From: Methylomonas sp. EFPC3
GTDB lineage: Bacteria > Pseudomonadota > Gammaproteobacteria > Methylococcales > Methylomonadaceae
Direction of reading: 5' to 3'
NCBI RefSeq assembly: GCF_029643245.1
Contig: NZ_CP116398.1
Coordinates: 4,379,659-4,443,658 of the forward strand
DNA length: 64,000 bases
Shown here piece after piece: positions 51,348 to 60,118 of the stretch. The notes under the pieces were generated by a model. It ran no database searches. It was not told the DNA's origin and saw only the letters and a program-made list of their open reading frames with translations. The translations under genes were made by a program, and so were the position numbers. Each line of letters opens with the position of its first letter. Position 1 is the first letter of the stretch.

Positions 51348-54300
51348 ATGTTTGAAATCTTTTCCGTGGGCGATTCAGCCTATCTACAAGCGGTACTGAA
51401 TGCAGTCGCCATGATCGCCGGTACCGGCGATTACCGAACCGCTGCGGCCATCGGTGGCATCATCGGCGTGATTATCATCATGCTGCGCGCCTTGATTCAG
51501 TTCGATGGTCGTGGCATTCGCTATCAGGATCTGTTCATCGCCTATGTGCTCTGGCTGATGCTGTATGCGCCGTCCGTGCGAGTCAGTATCGAAGATGCGT
51601 ATACCGGCAGCGTGGTGGTGGTCGATAACGTACCGATGGGGCCGGCGGTGGTGGGTAGTGTGATGTCGAACATGGGTTATCGGACCACCCGATTGTTCGA
51701 ACAAGCCTTTGGTACACCGACCATGACCGGCAATGGCTTTGCCGATAGCTTGCAAACGCTGACGGCGGTGCGCAAAAATCTGCTCTCGCGGATTCACTTG
51801 GGTGCAGCCAATACGCCGGTTGCGGGCAGCGACATGGAAGCCTCGTTTGCTAATTACGTCAAGGAATGTACCTTGACCGGTGTAGATTTACATCTGAAAT
51901 CGGTTGATGCGATTTTGCGCGATGCCGACCCGCTTAATGCCATTCGCTTTGACTCGGACATTTACATGACCGAGATTTATATCGGTGGTCAGCCGCAAAC
52001 CCAAACCTGTACTGATGCCTGGACCAATCTGGGTAATCTTGCCAATGGCGCCTTTAGCACGGCACTGGAAACCCAGTTACAACAAATTTTAGGTGTCCCG
52101 GCTGCCGCAGACACGCTGCCGAAAATCCAGGATGCCTTTGATGCCCTGGCGGGACCGGGTGTGGTGGATGCCAGTCAGTACATGTTGATGTCGGCGATCA
52201 TGCCGATGTTTGAGCAAGGCGTGGTCGGCCGGCATGAAGACGGTTTGCACTGGACCAAGGCCTCGATGATCGAACAAGCCATCCAGCAGCGCAATACTCA
52301 GTGGGCGGCTGAACAGACCTTGTTCTCGAAAATCGTCCGGCCGATGATGGCGTTTATTGAAGGCCTGAGTTATGCCATCGCCCCGATCATGGCATTTGTG
52401 GTGTTGTTTGGCAGTGTCGGTATTCGCATGAATATCGGCTATTTCTCGATGCTGCTGTGGATCCAGTTATGGATGCCGATTCTGGCGGTGATCAACTTGT
52501 TTATCCAGATGTCGGCGGCCGGCAAAATGGCAGCGCTAACGTCAGCCAATTACAACCTGCCATCGATGATGGGCATTTACCAGCTCGATATGGAGTTGCA
52601 ACAATGGTTATCCATCGGCGGTATGTTGGCCGCATCAACACCGGCCATCACCTTGATGCTCATTTATCGCGGTGCGGTCACCGCTACGCACTTTCTGGGG
52701 CGGATGGATGGCGGCGACTATGCCAATGAACGCATAGCCACGCCGGATGTGATCAGTCCGGCACCGATTTTAAATGCGCAGCCGCAGCATCAATACAGTC
52801 CGCTTTCGGCTGTGACGCAAACCGGCAGTGACAAAGTGCTACCCACATTCTCCGCGGGCAAGGATATGAGTGCGGCCGTTTCATCGGCTTATAGCGCGTC
52901 GGAACTAGCGACCAGCAGTTTCATGAACAGCGTGTCATCCACTGCAGCCAAATCCAGCAGCATTACCCATGATGCTTTTGATAGTCGCTCACTTGGGCAA
53001 CAGATCGCCAGCAGTTCCAGTCATACCGACGCCTATAACCGGCAGTTTGGTGAAGCCTTTGCCAAGAAACATGCGGATACCGGCATTTCGGCAGACAGTT
53101 TTTCGGCATTGGTCGCTGGCAGTGCCAATGCCGGTGCCAAACTGGGTAACGATCAATTGAGTGCCACACTCTCTGGACGCTTACAGAACGATTTCAAGGT
53201 TGGCCAGGATAAGTCCGATGCCATTGCCGCCGATATTAGCCAAACCGTTAATGATGCGCAGGGTTATCAGGTTGGTCTGGCCAAAAACCTGGCGATGGAT
53301 GCACAGAATGACACCCGCAATGTGGCTTCGATGGGTTTACAAAGCCAATCCATATCCTCATTGCAGCGCAGTGCAACGGATGTGGTTTCGACCAATGAAA
53401 CCTACCTGCAAACCGCCTCGGCACAACAACGATTTGGCAGCCAGGCCAGCTTTGGTGCGGCGGAAACCGGTTACAAAATCGCTAATGACAGCACGCTGAT
53501 GGAACGCCTTGATCACACCCTGGATCAGTATGGGTTGCGCGGAGATACCCAACGATTAGCCTCACAATGGAAAGCTGCCGGTTGGATCAGTAACGAGGAA
53601 CAGGCTTATGCCGCAGCGGGCATGTCGCTGTTAACGGGATTTTCGTCGCCCAGCTATCGCAGCCTCGACAATCAGCAATCACGGCAAGCCGAAGTCGCCG
53701 GCTACCAATTATTGGGCGATGCCTTCAATGCGCCGAAAGCAGATCAAAGCCATAGTCCTGTTAGAAATGAGTCGTTGCAGAATCAGGCGCCTCAGAGCGG
53801 AAAAGTTCAGTCGAATGTCGAGCAAGCGAACCTGGCTGATCCGCGAACTGAGGTCGCAGGTCTCGGTCATCGAGCGCAGCAACAAATCAATCGTACGGGT
53901 AACAAAGTCGGTTCTGGTCAGCGGGCCATTGAGGCAGATCATGATCAGAACCTTCAAGGGCTAGACCAAACGTCCAAATCCGGATTTACCGAGGTGGCCA
54001 ATATCAAAGCGGAGCATTTTAAAGCGGCCATCGCGGCATCAGCCAACGAGTCGCCTTCGGCGGCTGAGGCGTCGTATAACTACTTGGGGGGTAGTCTTTA
54101 CAATTCAGCGAAAAATATTGAAGCCGTCGGCGCGGGAACCAAGGGATCGGTGAATGAATTCATTGCGCATGCCGATGAAGCGTATTCAAAAGGGGCTGAT
54201 GAATGGGAAGCGATTAAATACGGCGCATCTCGATCACAGTCCGGATTTACCGAAGCCACCAAACATTGGGCAGACCAACGTGTGAGTGCCGTTGCTGACC

Positions 54301-54545
54301 GACTGACACCAAGCCAACAAGCCTATTACCGCGCTGCGATGGTTGATACGTTTGCAGGTATCGCGGTTTTCGGTGAGAACGCTGGTGATTTGGGTGCCGC
54401 GAGGCAGAACTTACTGGATGAAGAAGGACAATATGACGGCAGCAACATTGCCCAGTTGCTAAAACAAGCCGCTGGTCAGAACAGAAACGATCTAATTGAC
54501 CAGATCGCAAATTACAACCGAGCCCGTGGGCGGGTTAATTACTAA
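51348..54545 (+). CDS. traG: Mating-pair stabilisation / entry-exclusion target protein TraG
   Basis: A 1065-residue inner-membrane protein. The N-terminal half has membrane helices (IGGIIGVIIIMLRALIQF, LFIAYVLWLMLYAPSV, AIAPIMAFVVLFGSVGIR, YFSMLLWIQLWMPILAVINL) as in TraG_N. The C-terminal ~550 residues are hydrophilic, Ser/Ala/Gln-rich and likely periplasmic. In F and SXT systems the N-terminus is needed for pilus assembly, and the C-terminus for mating-pair stabilisation and recognition by the recipient's exclusion protein. An in-frame start 54 bases after traH is used. Its 3' end overlaps the convergent membrane-protein gene by 11 bases. Confidence 0.92.
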   Translation: MFEIFSVGDSAYLQAVLNAVAMIAGTGDYRTAAAIGGIIGVIIIMLRALIQFDGRGIRYQDLFIAYVLWLMLYAPSVRVSIEDAYTGSVVVVDNVPMGPAVVGSVMSNMGYRTTRLFEQAFGTPTMTGNGFADSLQTLTAVRKNLLSRIHLGAANTPVAGSDMEASFANYVKECTLTGVDLHLKSVDAILRDADPLNAIRFDSDIYMTEIYIGGQPQTQTCTDAWTNLGNLANGAFSTALETQLQQILGVPAAADTLPKIQDAFDALAGPGVVDASQYMLMSAIMPMFEQGVVGRHEDGLHWTKASMIEQAIQQRNTQWAAEQTLFSKIVRPMMAFIEGLSYAIAPIMAFVVLFGSVGIRMNIGYFSMLLWIQLWMPILAVINLFIQMSAAGKMAALTSANYNLPSMMGIYQLDMELQQWLSIGGMLAASTPAITLMLIYRGAVTATHFLGRMDGGDYANERIATPDVISPAPILNAQPQHQYSPLSAVTQTGSDKVLPTFSAGKDMSAAVSSAYSASELATSSFMNSVSSTAAKSSSITHDAFDSRSLGQQIASSSSHTDAYNRQFGEAFAKKHADTGISADSFSALVAGSANAGAKLGNDQLSATLSGRLQNDFKVGQDKSDAIAADISQTVNDAQGYQVGLAKNLAMDAQNDTRNVASMGLQSQSISSLQRSATDVVSTNETYLQTASAQQRFGSQASFGAAETGYKIANDSTLMERLDHTLDQYGLRGDTQRLASQWKAAGWISNEEQAYAAAGMSLLTGFSSPSYRSLDNQQSRQAEVAGYQLLGDAFNAPKADQSHSPVRNESLQNQAPQSGKVQSNVEQANLADPRTEVAGLGHRAQQQINRTGNKVGSGQRAIEADHDQNLQGLDQTSKSGFTEVANIKAEHFKAAIAASANESPSAAEASYNYLGGSLYNSAKNIEAVGAGTKGSVNEFIAHADEAYSKGADEWEAIKYGASRSQSGFTEATKHWADQRVSAVADRLTPSQQAYYRAAMVDTFAGIAVFGENAGDLGAARQNLLDEEGQYDGSNIAQLLKQAAGQNRNDLIDQIANYNRARGRVNY

Positions 54546-55152
54546 CCAAACCTTTGCCGCGGGTTTTGAACAGTTGTAATACTCCAGACAGCAAGCCTCG
54601 GATTAGCATGACTGTGAACGCTATTACTACATAGCCAGTCCACTCAGGGATTTGATGAATCAGGATCATCGCCAACACTACCAGGATGGCCCAGTAATAA
54701 TTGCTTTCATGGTCAAGTTTAGCTGCCAGTTGTTCAATGCATTGAAAGGCAAGTTCCGGCAAAGCCAACAACCCGAAGATGACGGTACCGAATAATGCAA
54801 TGTGCCCTGAGTTGTTTGAAAGAACACCTTTCGAGCTTAACAATCCGATCAAGCCAAATCCAAGGATCGCAGTCGCTAAACCGAAAAAGACAGAAAAGGA
54901 CAAGGTTCGAGTTTGAAAAAGTCGAAATAAACGTCCAAAGCCACTTTGGAATTTCGTGAACGTAGCGCCGCAAAACGGGCAAACCGATTTCAGTGGCTGG
55001 CCATAGTAACTGACGACTCTCGGCACCATGATCCGATTACATTCATGGCAATGCACAGTGGCGTGATGTCCGGTAAACATTGATTGGACGGATTCGGATT
55101 GCTGAATCGTGGTGCCGGCTTTAAAGCGGTTTGACAGAGAAGATGACATCAA
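54535..55152 (-). CDS. Zinc-ribbon multi-pass membrane protein, unknown (possible exclusion protein)
   Basis: A 205-residue protein. An N-terminal zinc-ribbon-like part has CHECNRIMVPRVVSYYGQPL then VCPFCGATFTKF (two CxxC pairs). It is followed by four hydrophobic segments: SFSVFFGLATAILGFGLIGL, IALFGTVIFGLLALPELAF, YYWAILVVLAMILIH and YVVIAFTVMLIRGLLSG. The family was not recognised. It lies directly after traG, convergent and overlapping by 11 bases. That is the place where SXT-type elements carry the entry-exclusion gene eex, so exclusion is a hypothesis from position and membrane location only. The second Met (55149) is also a possible start. Confidence 0.7.
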   Translation of the reverse strand: MMSSSLSNRFKAGTTIQQSESVQSMFTGHHATVHCHECNRIMVPRVVSYYGQPLKSVCPFCGATFTKFQSGFGRLFRLFQTRTLSFSVFFGLATAILGFGLIGLLSSKGVLSNNSGHIALFGTVIFGLLALPELAFQCIEQLAAKLDHESNYYWAILVVLAMILIHQIPEWTGYVVIAFTVMLIRGLLSGVLQLFKTRGKGLVSN

Positions 55153-55730
55153 TAGCTCCCGAATATCTTGGTGCTATTATCGTACGTCGGTAATGGTCAA
55201 TTGCCAAGTCATGACATTGAAATTATTAGATTTTTACACATTTAAGTTCATAAGTTTCACCCTAAGTCTGAGTCAGACTGATAGCCCATTTATTTTGCTT
55301 AAATGCTCCAAGAACGGCATGCTTCATTAGCAATTTGTCAGAAACGAATTTGCATTTCTTACATAAGAGGTATTGCTATGGGCCGGCCCCGAGGCTGCTC
55401 CGGATGTATTGCAGAGCCTTCGGGCAAAGTTATTCGGGAGGCCTTGTGGTGTGCGTGCTTTATTACCGAGTTGGATGGCACGAGTCGCCAGCGAAGAGAT
55501 GATGGCGCATGGCGGAGTCTTGGTTTTTACTCAATAAATATTACGCCAACAGTTAATGATGATTTTTTTGAGGGTATGAATTATCACAATCGACCCCCAA
55601 GCCGCCCTTGATCAACTCCAATAACGAACGACCGTTATCGATACATTCCCGAACATTCGAAGTGCCTTAACTATTACTTAAATCTTGATCATTTACACTG
55701 TTGACCGGATGAATAAATTTAAAGGTCAAC
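55153..55730. other. Gene-poor junction between transfer genes and second efflux operon
   Basis: No convincing gene is seen in this ~578-base stretch. A short plus-strand frame (55303-55611, or from ATG 55381) has no recognisable motif and poor coding character. A perfect palindrome AGTCTGA-G-TCAGACT lies at 55265-55279. The last ~100 bases must hold the promoter of the regulator gene at 55731; an AAAGGTCAAC ribosome-binding site precedes it. Confidence 0.5.
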
Positions 55731-56396
55731 ATGCGTTTGTTATTAGCGGAAGACGATCCGATGATCGGCCAGTCGATCCGGGAGGGATTGCAGTTGGATG
55801 GCTTCGTGGTCGATTGGGTGCAAGACGGGGAACAAGCCAAACAAGCCCTATCTCATGCGGCGAGCGAATACGCTTTATTGTTGCTTGATTTAGGGCTTCC
55901 GCGCCTATCCGGCCAGGAGCTACTGGTCGAACTTCGTAAATCCGGCAACGCCATCCCCGTGTTAATCCTAACAGCACGCGATGGGCTAAGTGATCGAGTC
56001 GCCGGTCTCAATAGCGGCGCCGACGATTATCTAATCAAACCGTTTGCCTTGGAAGAACTCGTTGCTCGTATTCATGCGCTGGTACGCAGAAGTGCCGGAC
56101 GCGGCACGTCAGACATTGAATACGGCGCCTTGCGCATTAACCCGCTGACTCACGAGGCCTGGTTACGCGACACTTTAATAGACTTATCCGCCCGCGAGTT
56201 TGCATTGCTGCATGCTCTGATGGAACAACCGGGCGCTGTACTGTCCCGTCCGCAATTGGAAGAGCGCCTCTATGGATGGGGCCAGGAAGTGGCGAGTAAT
56301 GCGGTTGATGTCCACCTGCATAATCTGCGTCGCAAACTCGGTGCTGACATTATTTTTAATGTCCGTGGCGTTGGTTTTAAAGTGGTGAAGCCATGA
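55731..56396 (+). CDS. OmpR-family response regulator (QseB/PmrA-like)
   Basis: A 221-residue regulator. The receiver domain has AEDD (residues 6-9), phosphoacceptor Asp53 in LLLLDLGLPRLSG, LTAR, and Lys in DYLIKPFALEELVAR. The winged-helix domain has LSAREFALLHALMEQPG and DVHLHNLRRKLGAD with terminal NVRGVGFKVV. It is coupled by ATGA to the histidine kinase gene and heads the second efflux operon, which it probably controls. Confidence 0.95.
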   Translation: MRLLLAEDDPMIGQSIREGLQLDGFVVDWVQDGEQAKQALSHAASEYALLLLDLGLPRLSGQELLVELRKSGNAIPVLILTARDGLSDRVAGLNSGADDYLIKPFALEELVARIHALVRRSAGRGTSDIEYGALRINPLTHEAWLRDTLIDLSAREFALLHALMEQPGAVLSRPQLEERLYGWGQEVASNAVDVHLHNLRRKLGADIIFNVRGVGFKVVKP

Positions 56397-57718
56397 ATAC
56401 CTCTATTCGCAAACGGCTAACCTATCGGTTAATACCCGTCTTGCTGCTTGCAGGTATCACGTTTGCCGTGCCGACTTGGCTGAATGTTCACGATGAAATT
56501 GACGAACTATTCGACAAGGTGTTGCGTGAAGCGGCTTACTCCTTGTCCCATTCAAACGTCTCGCAAGATGTTAAACCCAACACAACCAGCCCTGCGCCAT
56601 ACAGTGATGGCATTGATTTAGTCAGTCAGATCCGTGGCCCGGACGGTCGAATTCTGTTTCGATCCCATTCGTTTTCGCCATTACCCCAAAGCGGAAAACT
56701 GGGATACGACACGCTTAACTGGCAGAACCAAGACTGGCGGGTATTTAATTTAAAAACTGATAGTGGATTTGTCCAGATCGCTCAAACAGTGCAGGAACGC
56801 CGAGAAACGGCCAATGAAATCACTTTGCATTTGTTGACGCCATGGCTGATTTTACTGCCGGGACTGGCGTTATTGGTTGGCTGGGCGATTGGTCGTGGTT
56901 TAGCGCCATTGGCTCATGTGGCTGAAGCTGTGGCGTGTCGCAATCCTCATTCATTAGATCCGATCTCGAATAACGACTTACCGGAAGAAGTTAGCATCTT
57001 AGTCAGCGCAATAAACGCGCTGCTGAGTCAATTGGATCAGGCGCTGGCGGCGCAGCGCCAGTTTACCGCTGATGCGGCGCATGAACTGCGCAGTCCGCTC
57101 ACTGCATTATCTTTGCAAGCACAACTGGCCGAGCGTGCCACTGAACCCGCTCAGCGTGCTCTAGCTATACAAACCTTACGGCAAGGTATAGCCCGTGCCA
57201 GTCATCTGGTTCAGCAATTGCTGATTTTGGCTCGCCTCGATCCGGAGGCTGGCGATTATCCGCTCACCCCGCTATTTTTGGATGATTTGGCGCGGAACGT
57301 GGTAGCCGATTTTGCCCCGCAAGCCGCCCATCGCCACATCGATCTCGGCCTGTCGCGCGCGGATCATGTCAGGGTTGCCGGTGCCGAAGAGGCGCTGCGC
57401 ATTCTGCTCGGCAATCTGCTCGATAACGCCATCCGCTATTCACCAGCAGATGCACGGATTGACGTCAGTGTCACCGCCGAAGCCACTGCGGTTCGTCTGG
57501 AAGTCAACGACACCGGCCCAGGCATTGCTTGCGATGAGCGCAATCGCGTGTTCGACCGATTCTACCGGGTATTGAATAGCGCTGAATCCGGCAGTGGTCT
57601 TGGATTATCTATCGCGCGGCGAATTGCCGAGCAGCATCAGGCTGATATTAAACTGACCGATGGGGATGGCGGCGTTGGCCTCAAGGTGATTGTGACGCTC
57701 CCGGAGGCGAGCGCATGA
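56393..57718 (+). CDS. Two-component sensor histidine kinase (QseC-like)
   Basis: A 441-residue membrane kinase. The first helix (LIPVLLLAGITFAVPTWLN) and second (WLILLPGLALLVGWAIGRGL) flank a ~125-residue periplasmic sensor. A HAMP-like region leads to the H box FTADAAHELRSPL with His230, then the ATPase motifs NLLDNAIRYS, DTGPGI and GSGLGLSIARRI. It is coupled to the response regulator upstream and to the TolC-type gene downstream (ATGA at 57715), so sensor and pump are in one transcript. The signal is unknown, plausibly a metal. Confidence 0.93.
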   Translation: MNTSIRKRLTYRLIPVLLLAGITFAVPTWLNVHDEIDELFDKVLREAAYSLSHSNVSQDVKPNTTSPAPYSDGIDLVSQIRGPDGRILFRSHSFSPLPQSGKLGYDTLNWQNQDWRVFNLKTDSGFVQIAQTVQERRETANEITLHLLTPWLILLPGLALLVGWAIGRGLAPLAHVAEAVACRNPHSLDPISNNDLPEEVSILVSAINALLSQLDQALAAQRQFTADAAHELRSPLTALSLQAQLAERATEPAQRALAIQTLRQGIARASHLVQQLLILARLDPEAGDYPLTPLFLDDLARNVVADFAPQAAHRHIDLGLSRADHVRVAGAEEALRILLGNLLDNAIRYSPADARIDVSVTAEATAVRLEVNDTGPGIACDERNRVFDRFYRVLNSAESGSGLGLSIARRIAEQHQADIKLTDGDGGVGLKVIVTLPEASA

Positions 57719-59037
57719 CGCCTTTTATTTCCAGCCATTTCCCAATAACGCTTCTCGCTTTGTCGTTGACTGCCTGTACCCCGCAAGGCATGGGTTTGAG
57801 TGACGTCGCTAACGATCTGGAACAACGTACAGGTCAGCATTTTGCCGAAACCGGTGCCGACGAAACCACATGGCCGGCGAATGTCTCTTTAGCTGACGGC
57901 TTGTCCGATGACGAGTTGGTCAGTTTAGCGCTTTGGAACAATGCGGCCTTTCGCGCGACCTTGGCGGATTTAGGACTGTCTCGCGCCGATCTCGTACAAG
58001 CCGGGATGCTGCCCAACCCCACTTTTTCGATGTTAGTGCCATGGGGCGCAAAACCTTTGGAACTGACGATACGCTATCCCTTGGAAATTTTCTGGCTGCG
58101 CCCGCAACGGGTCGAGTTGGCCAAATTGGATGTTGAACAAACCGCGCAACGCCTGGTGCAAAACGGATTGGACTTGATTCGTGACGTCAGGTTGGCGCAT
58201 GCCGAGCTAACATTAGCCAAGGAACGCTTGCAACTGGCTCAGTCTGCGGTAACTCTGATTCACAATATTGCCGAACTCACGCAAGCGCGCTTGCGCGCCG
58301 GCGACGCCAGCGAACTGGAAGTCACCAATGCTCAAGTCGATGCTCTGCAAGCCCGGGAACAACAAAGCCGCCTGCAACACGATTGCGAGATAGCGAGTGA
58401 GCGTTTACGGCATCTGGCGGGCCTGAGTCTGGAACAGTGGCCAACTGCCATCAGTACGGAAACCTCAGCTAATGGCGAAAAATTTGAGTCGGAAAAACTG
58501 GTCGCGGAGGCGTTACTGGCTCGCCCCGATCTACGTGCCGCAGAAATTAATGTAGAAGCCGCTGGCGAACGTATCGGCTTGGCGCGCGCCGAGGTATTTA
58601 ATTTCACCGCCAGTCTCAACGCCAAGCAAGTCAACGGGCCTTTATTGGCAGGACCAGGCTTAGACGTGACATTGCCTATCGTTAATCAAAATCAAGGTGG
58701 CGTCGCCCAAGCCCAGGCACGCTTTGATAAGGCCGCCAGGCAATATGTCGCTACCCGACAACGGATTGCCTTGGATGTCCGCGAAGCCCATGCCCGATTG
58801 CAGCAGGCCAGTGAAAGTCTGAAACAGTGGCAACAGACTATCCTGCCGCCGCTGCGAGCCGCCATACAGGATGCTGAAAACGCCTACGCGGCAGGCAATG
58901 TCACCTACCTCTTCGTACTCGAAACCCAACGCCGTTGGCTGGACGCGCAATTGAAAACCGCGCAAGCCGCCGCCGACTTACGCCGCGCCCGCGCAGAACT
59001 GGAACGCAGCGTCGGCCAACGTTTGAAGCCTGCTTAA
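57715..59037 (+). CDS. TolC-family outer-membrane efflux protein
   Basis: A 440-residue lipoprotein-like OEP. The leader ends in ALSLTACTPQG (lipobox LTAC). Two repeats follow: LVSLALWNNAAFRATLADLG, LPNPTFSMLVPWGAKPLELT, and LLARPDLRAAEINVEAAGER with VTLPIVNQNQGGVAQAQARF. It forms the exit duct for the RND pump encoded two genes downstream. It is translationally coupled to the kinase gene, and 34 bases separate it from the adaptor. Confidence 0.9.
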   Translation: MTPFISSHFPITLLALSLTACTPQGMGLSDVANDLEQRTGQHFAETGADETTWPANVSLADGLSDDELVSLALWNNAAFRATLADLGLSRADLVQAGMLPNPTFSMLVPWGAKPLELTIRYPLEIFWLRPQRVELAKLDVEQTAQRLVQNGLDLIRDVRLAHAELTLAKERLQLAQSAVTLIHNIAELTQARLRAGDASELEVTNAQVDALQAREQQSRLQHDCEIASERLRHLAGLSLEQWPTAISTETSANGEKFESEKLVAEALLARPDLRAAEINVEAAGERIGLARAEVFNFTASLNAKQVNGPLLAGPGLDVTLPIVNQNQGGVAQAQARFDKAARQYVATRQRIALDVREAHARLQQASESLKQWQQTILPPLRAAIQDAENAYAAGNVTYLFVLETQRRWLDAQLKTAQAAADLRRARAELERSVGQRLKPA

Positions 59038-59071
59038 CTTACACATTACTGGACTCCAAGGTCGGATATTT

Positions 59072-60118
59072 ATGAACCCCGCGCATCCAAACCACAAGCC
59101 CTCGACTTGTCGGCTCCTGCTGTCTGCTTTATTACTATTGGCTGGTAACCTACCGGCCGCCGAATCAACATCGCCGCCGCCTGCCAAAATCGAACATCCC
59201 GTGAAGGAAAGTGATCTGACCAAAGTTGTCTTGACAGCGGAAGCCGTCAACCGGCTAGGCATAGTTACCACAACGATTGAAAAGCGATCGCTAACGCGCA
59301 CGCGCTTGTTCGGCGGCGAGATCACGCTGCCGGCGCTAAACAGTTCAGCAAACAGTAACAGTCAATCGGTTTATACCATCCTGCCATCGCTGGCTCCGGC
59401 GGAACTGGTGCGTTTGGCGCAATCGCAAATCGACGCCGACGGTCAGGTCGATCAAGCCAAGGTGCAGGTGCAAGCCGCTCAACAAGTCTTGAATCGGACC
59501 GAACAAATGCGTCGCGACAAGGTAGGCACCGAACGCTCTGTTGACGATGCCAAGGCGCAGGTCGGCATGGCCGAGGCCGCTTTGAAAACCGCACATGCAC
59601 GTCGCGACTTGCTCGGTCCCGCGCTGTTGGACGTTAACAACCGCAGCACGTTTTGGGTGCGGGTGCCGGTCTATGTCGATGATTTATCGGGATTGAACAC
59701 CACCGCCCAAGCCCGTGTTGGCGGGCTGAAAGATTCGCCTGAAAATGTTTCTCGTCCTGCCGTGCCGGTCGCGGCGCCGCCTTCCGCTAATCTGGCTGCC
59801 GCCACGGTCGATCTGTTCTATGCTGTGAAAAATTCGGATACCGCATTACGCCCTGGTCAGCGGGTCGGTGTTTCAATCCCATTGCGTAGTGATGACGAAA
59901 ATCTCGTCGTACCCTGGTCGGCGATTGTGCATGACGTGAGTGGTGGCAGCTGGATATATCAAGTGTTGGAAACCAATAGGTATATGCGCCGACGGGTACA
60001 GATACTGCGGGTGGTTGACGATCAAGCCGCCGTAACGGGCGACATCGTGGCGGGTATCAAAATAGTCACCACTGGCGTGGCCGAATTGTTCGGCACCGAA
60101 TTTGGAGTCGGCAAATGA
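59072..60118 (+). CDS. RND efflux periplasmic adaptor subunit
   Basis: A 348-residue periplasmic protein with a signal peptide ([18 protein letters not shown]). The adaptor plan is visible: a short beta part ([20 protein letters not shown]), an alpha-hairpin ([20 protein letters not shown] and [20 protein letters not shown]), then a barrel with [17 protein letters not shown] and [20 protein letters not shown]. It bridges pump and outer channel. The ATGA overlap at 60115 couples it to the pump gene. Confidence 0.88.
   Translation: MNPAHPNHKPSTCRLLLSALLLLAGNLPAAESTSPPPAKIEHPVKESDLTKVVLTAEAVNRLGIVTTTIEKRSLTRTRLFGGEITLPALNSSANSNSQSVYTILPSLAPAELVRLAQSQIDADGQVDQAKVQVQAAQQVLNRTEQMRRDKVGTERSVDDAKAQVGMAEAALKTAHARRDLLGPALLDVNNRSTFWVRVPVYVDDLSGLNTTAQARVGGLKDSPENVSRPAVPVAAPPSANLAAATVDLFYAVKNSDTALRPGQRVGVSIPLRSDDENLVVPWSAIVHDVSGGSWIYQVLETNRYMRRRVQILRVVDDQAAVTGDIVAGIKIVTTGVAELFGTEFGVGK

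Noticed and set aside
55303..55611. A plus-strand frame of up to 102 residues before the second regulator gene
   Set aside because: No motif, no clear ribosome-binding site and a composition unlike neighbouring genes; kept only as a possibility in the gap description.
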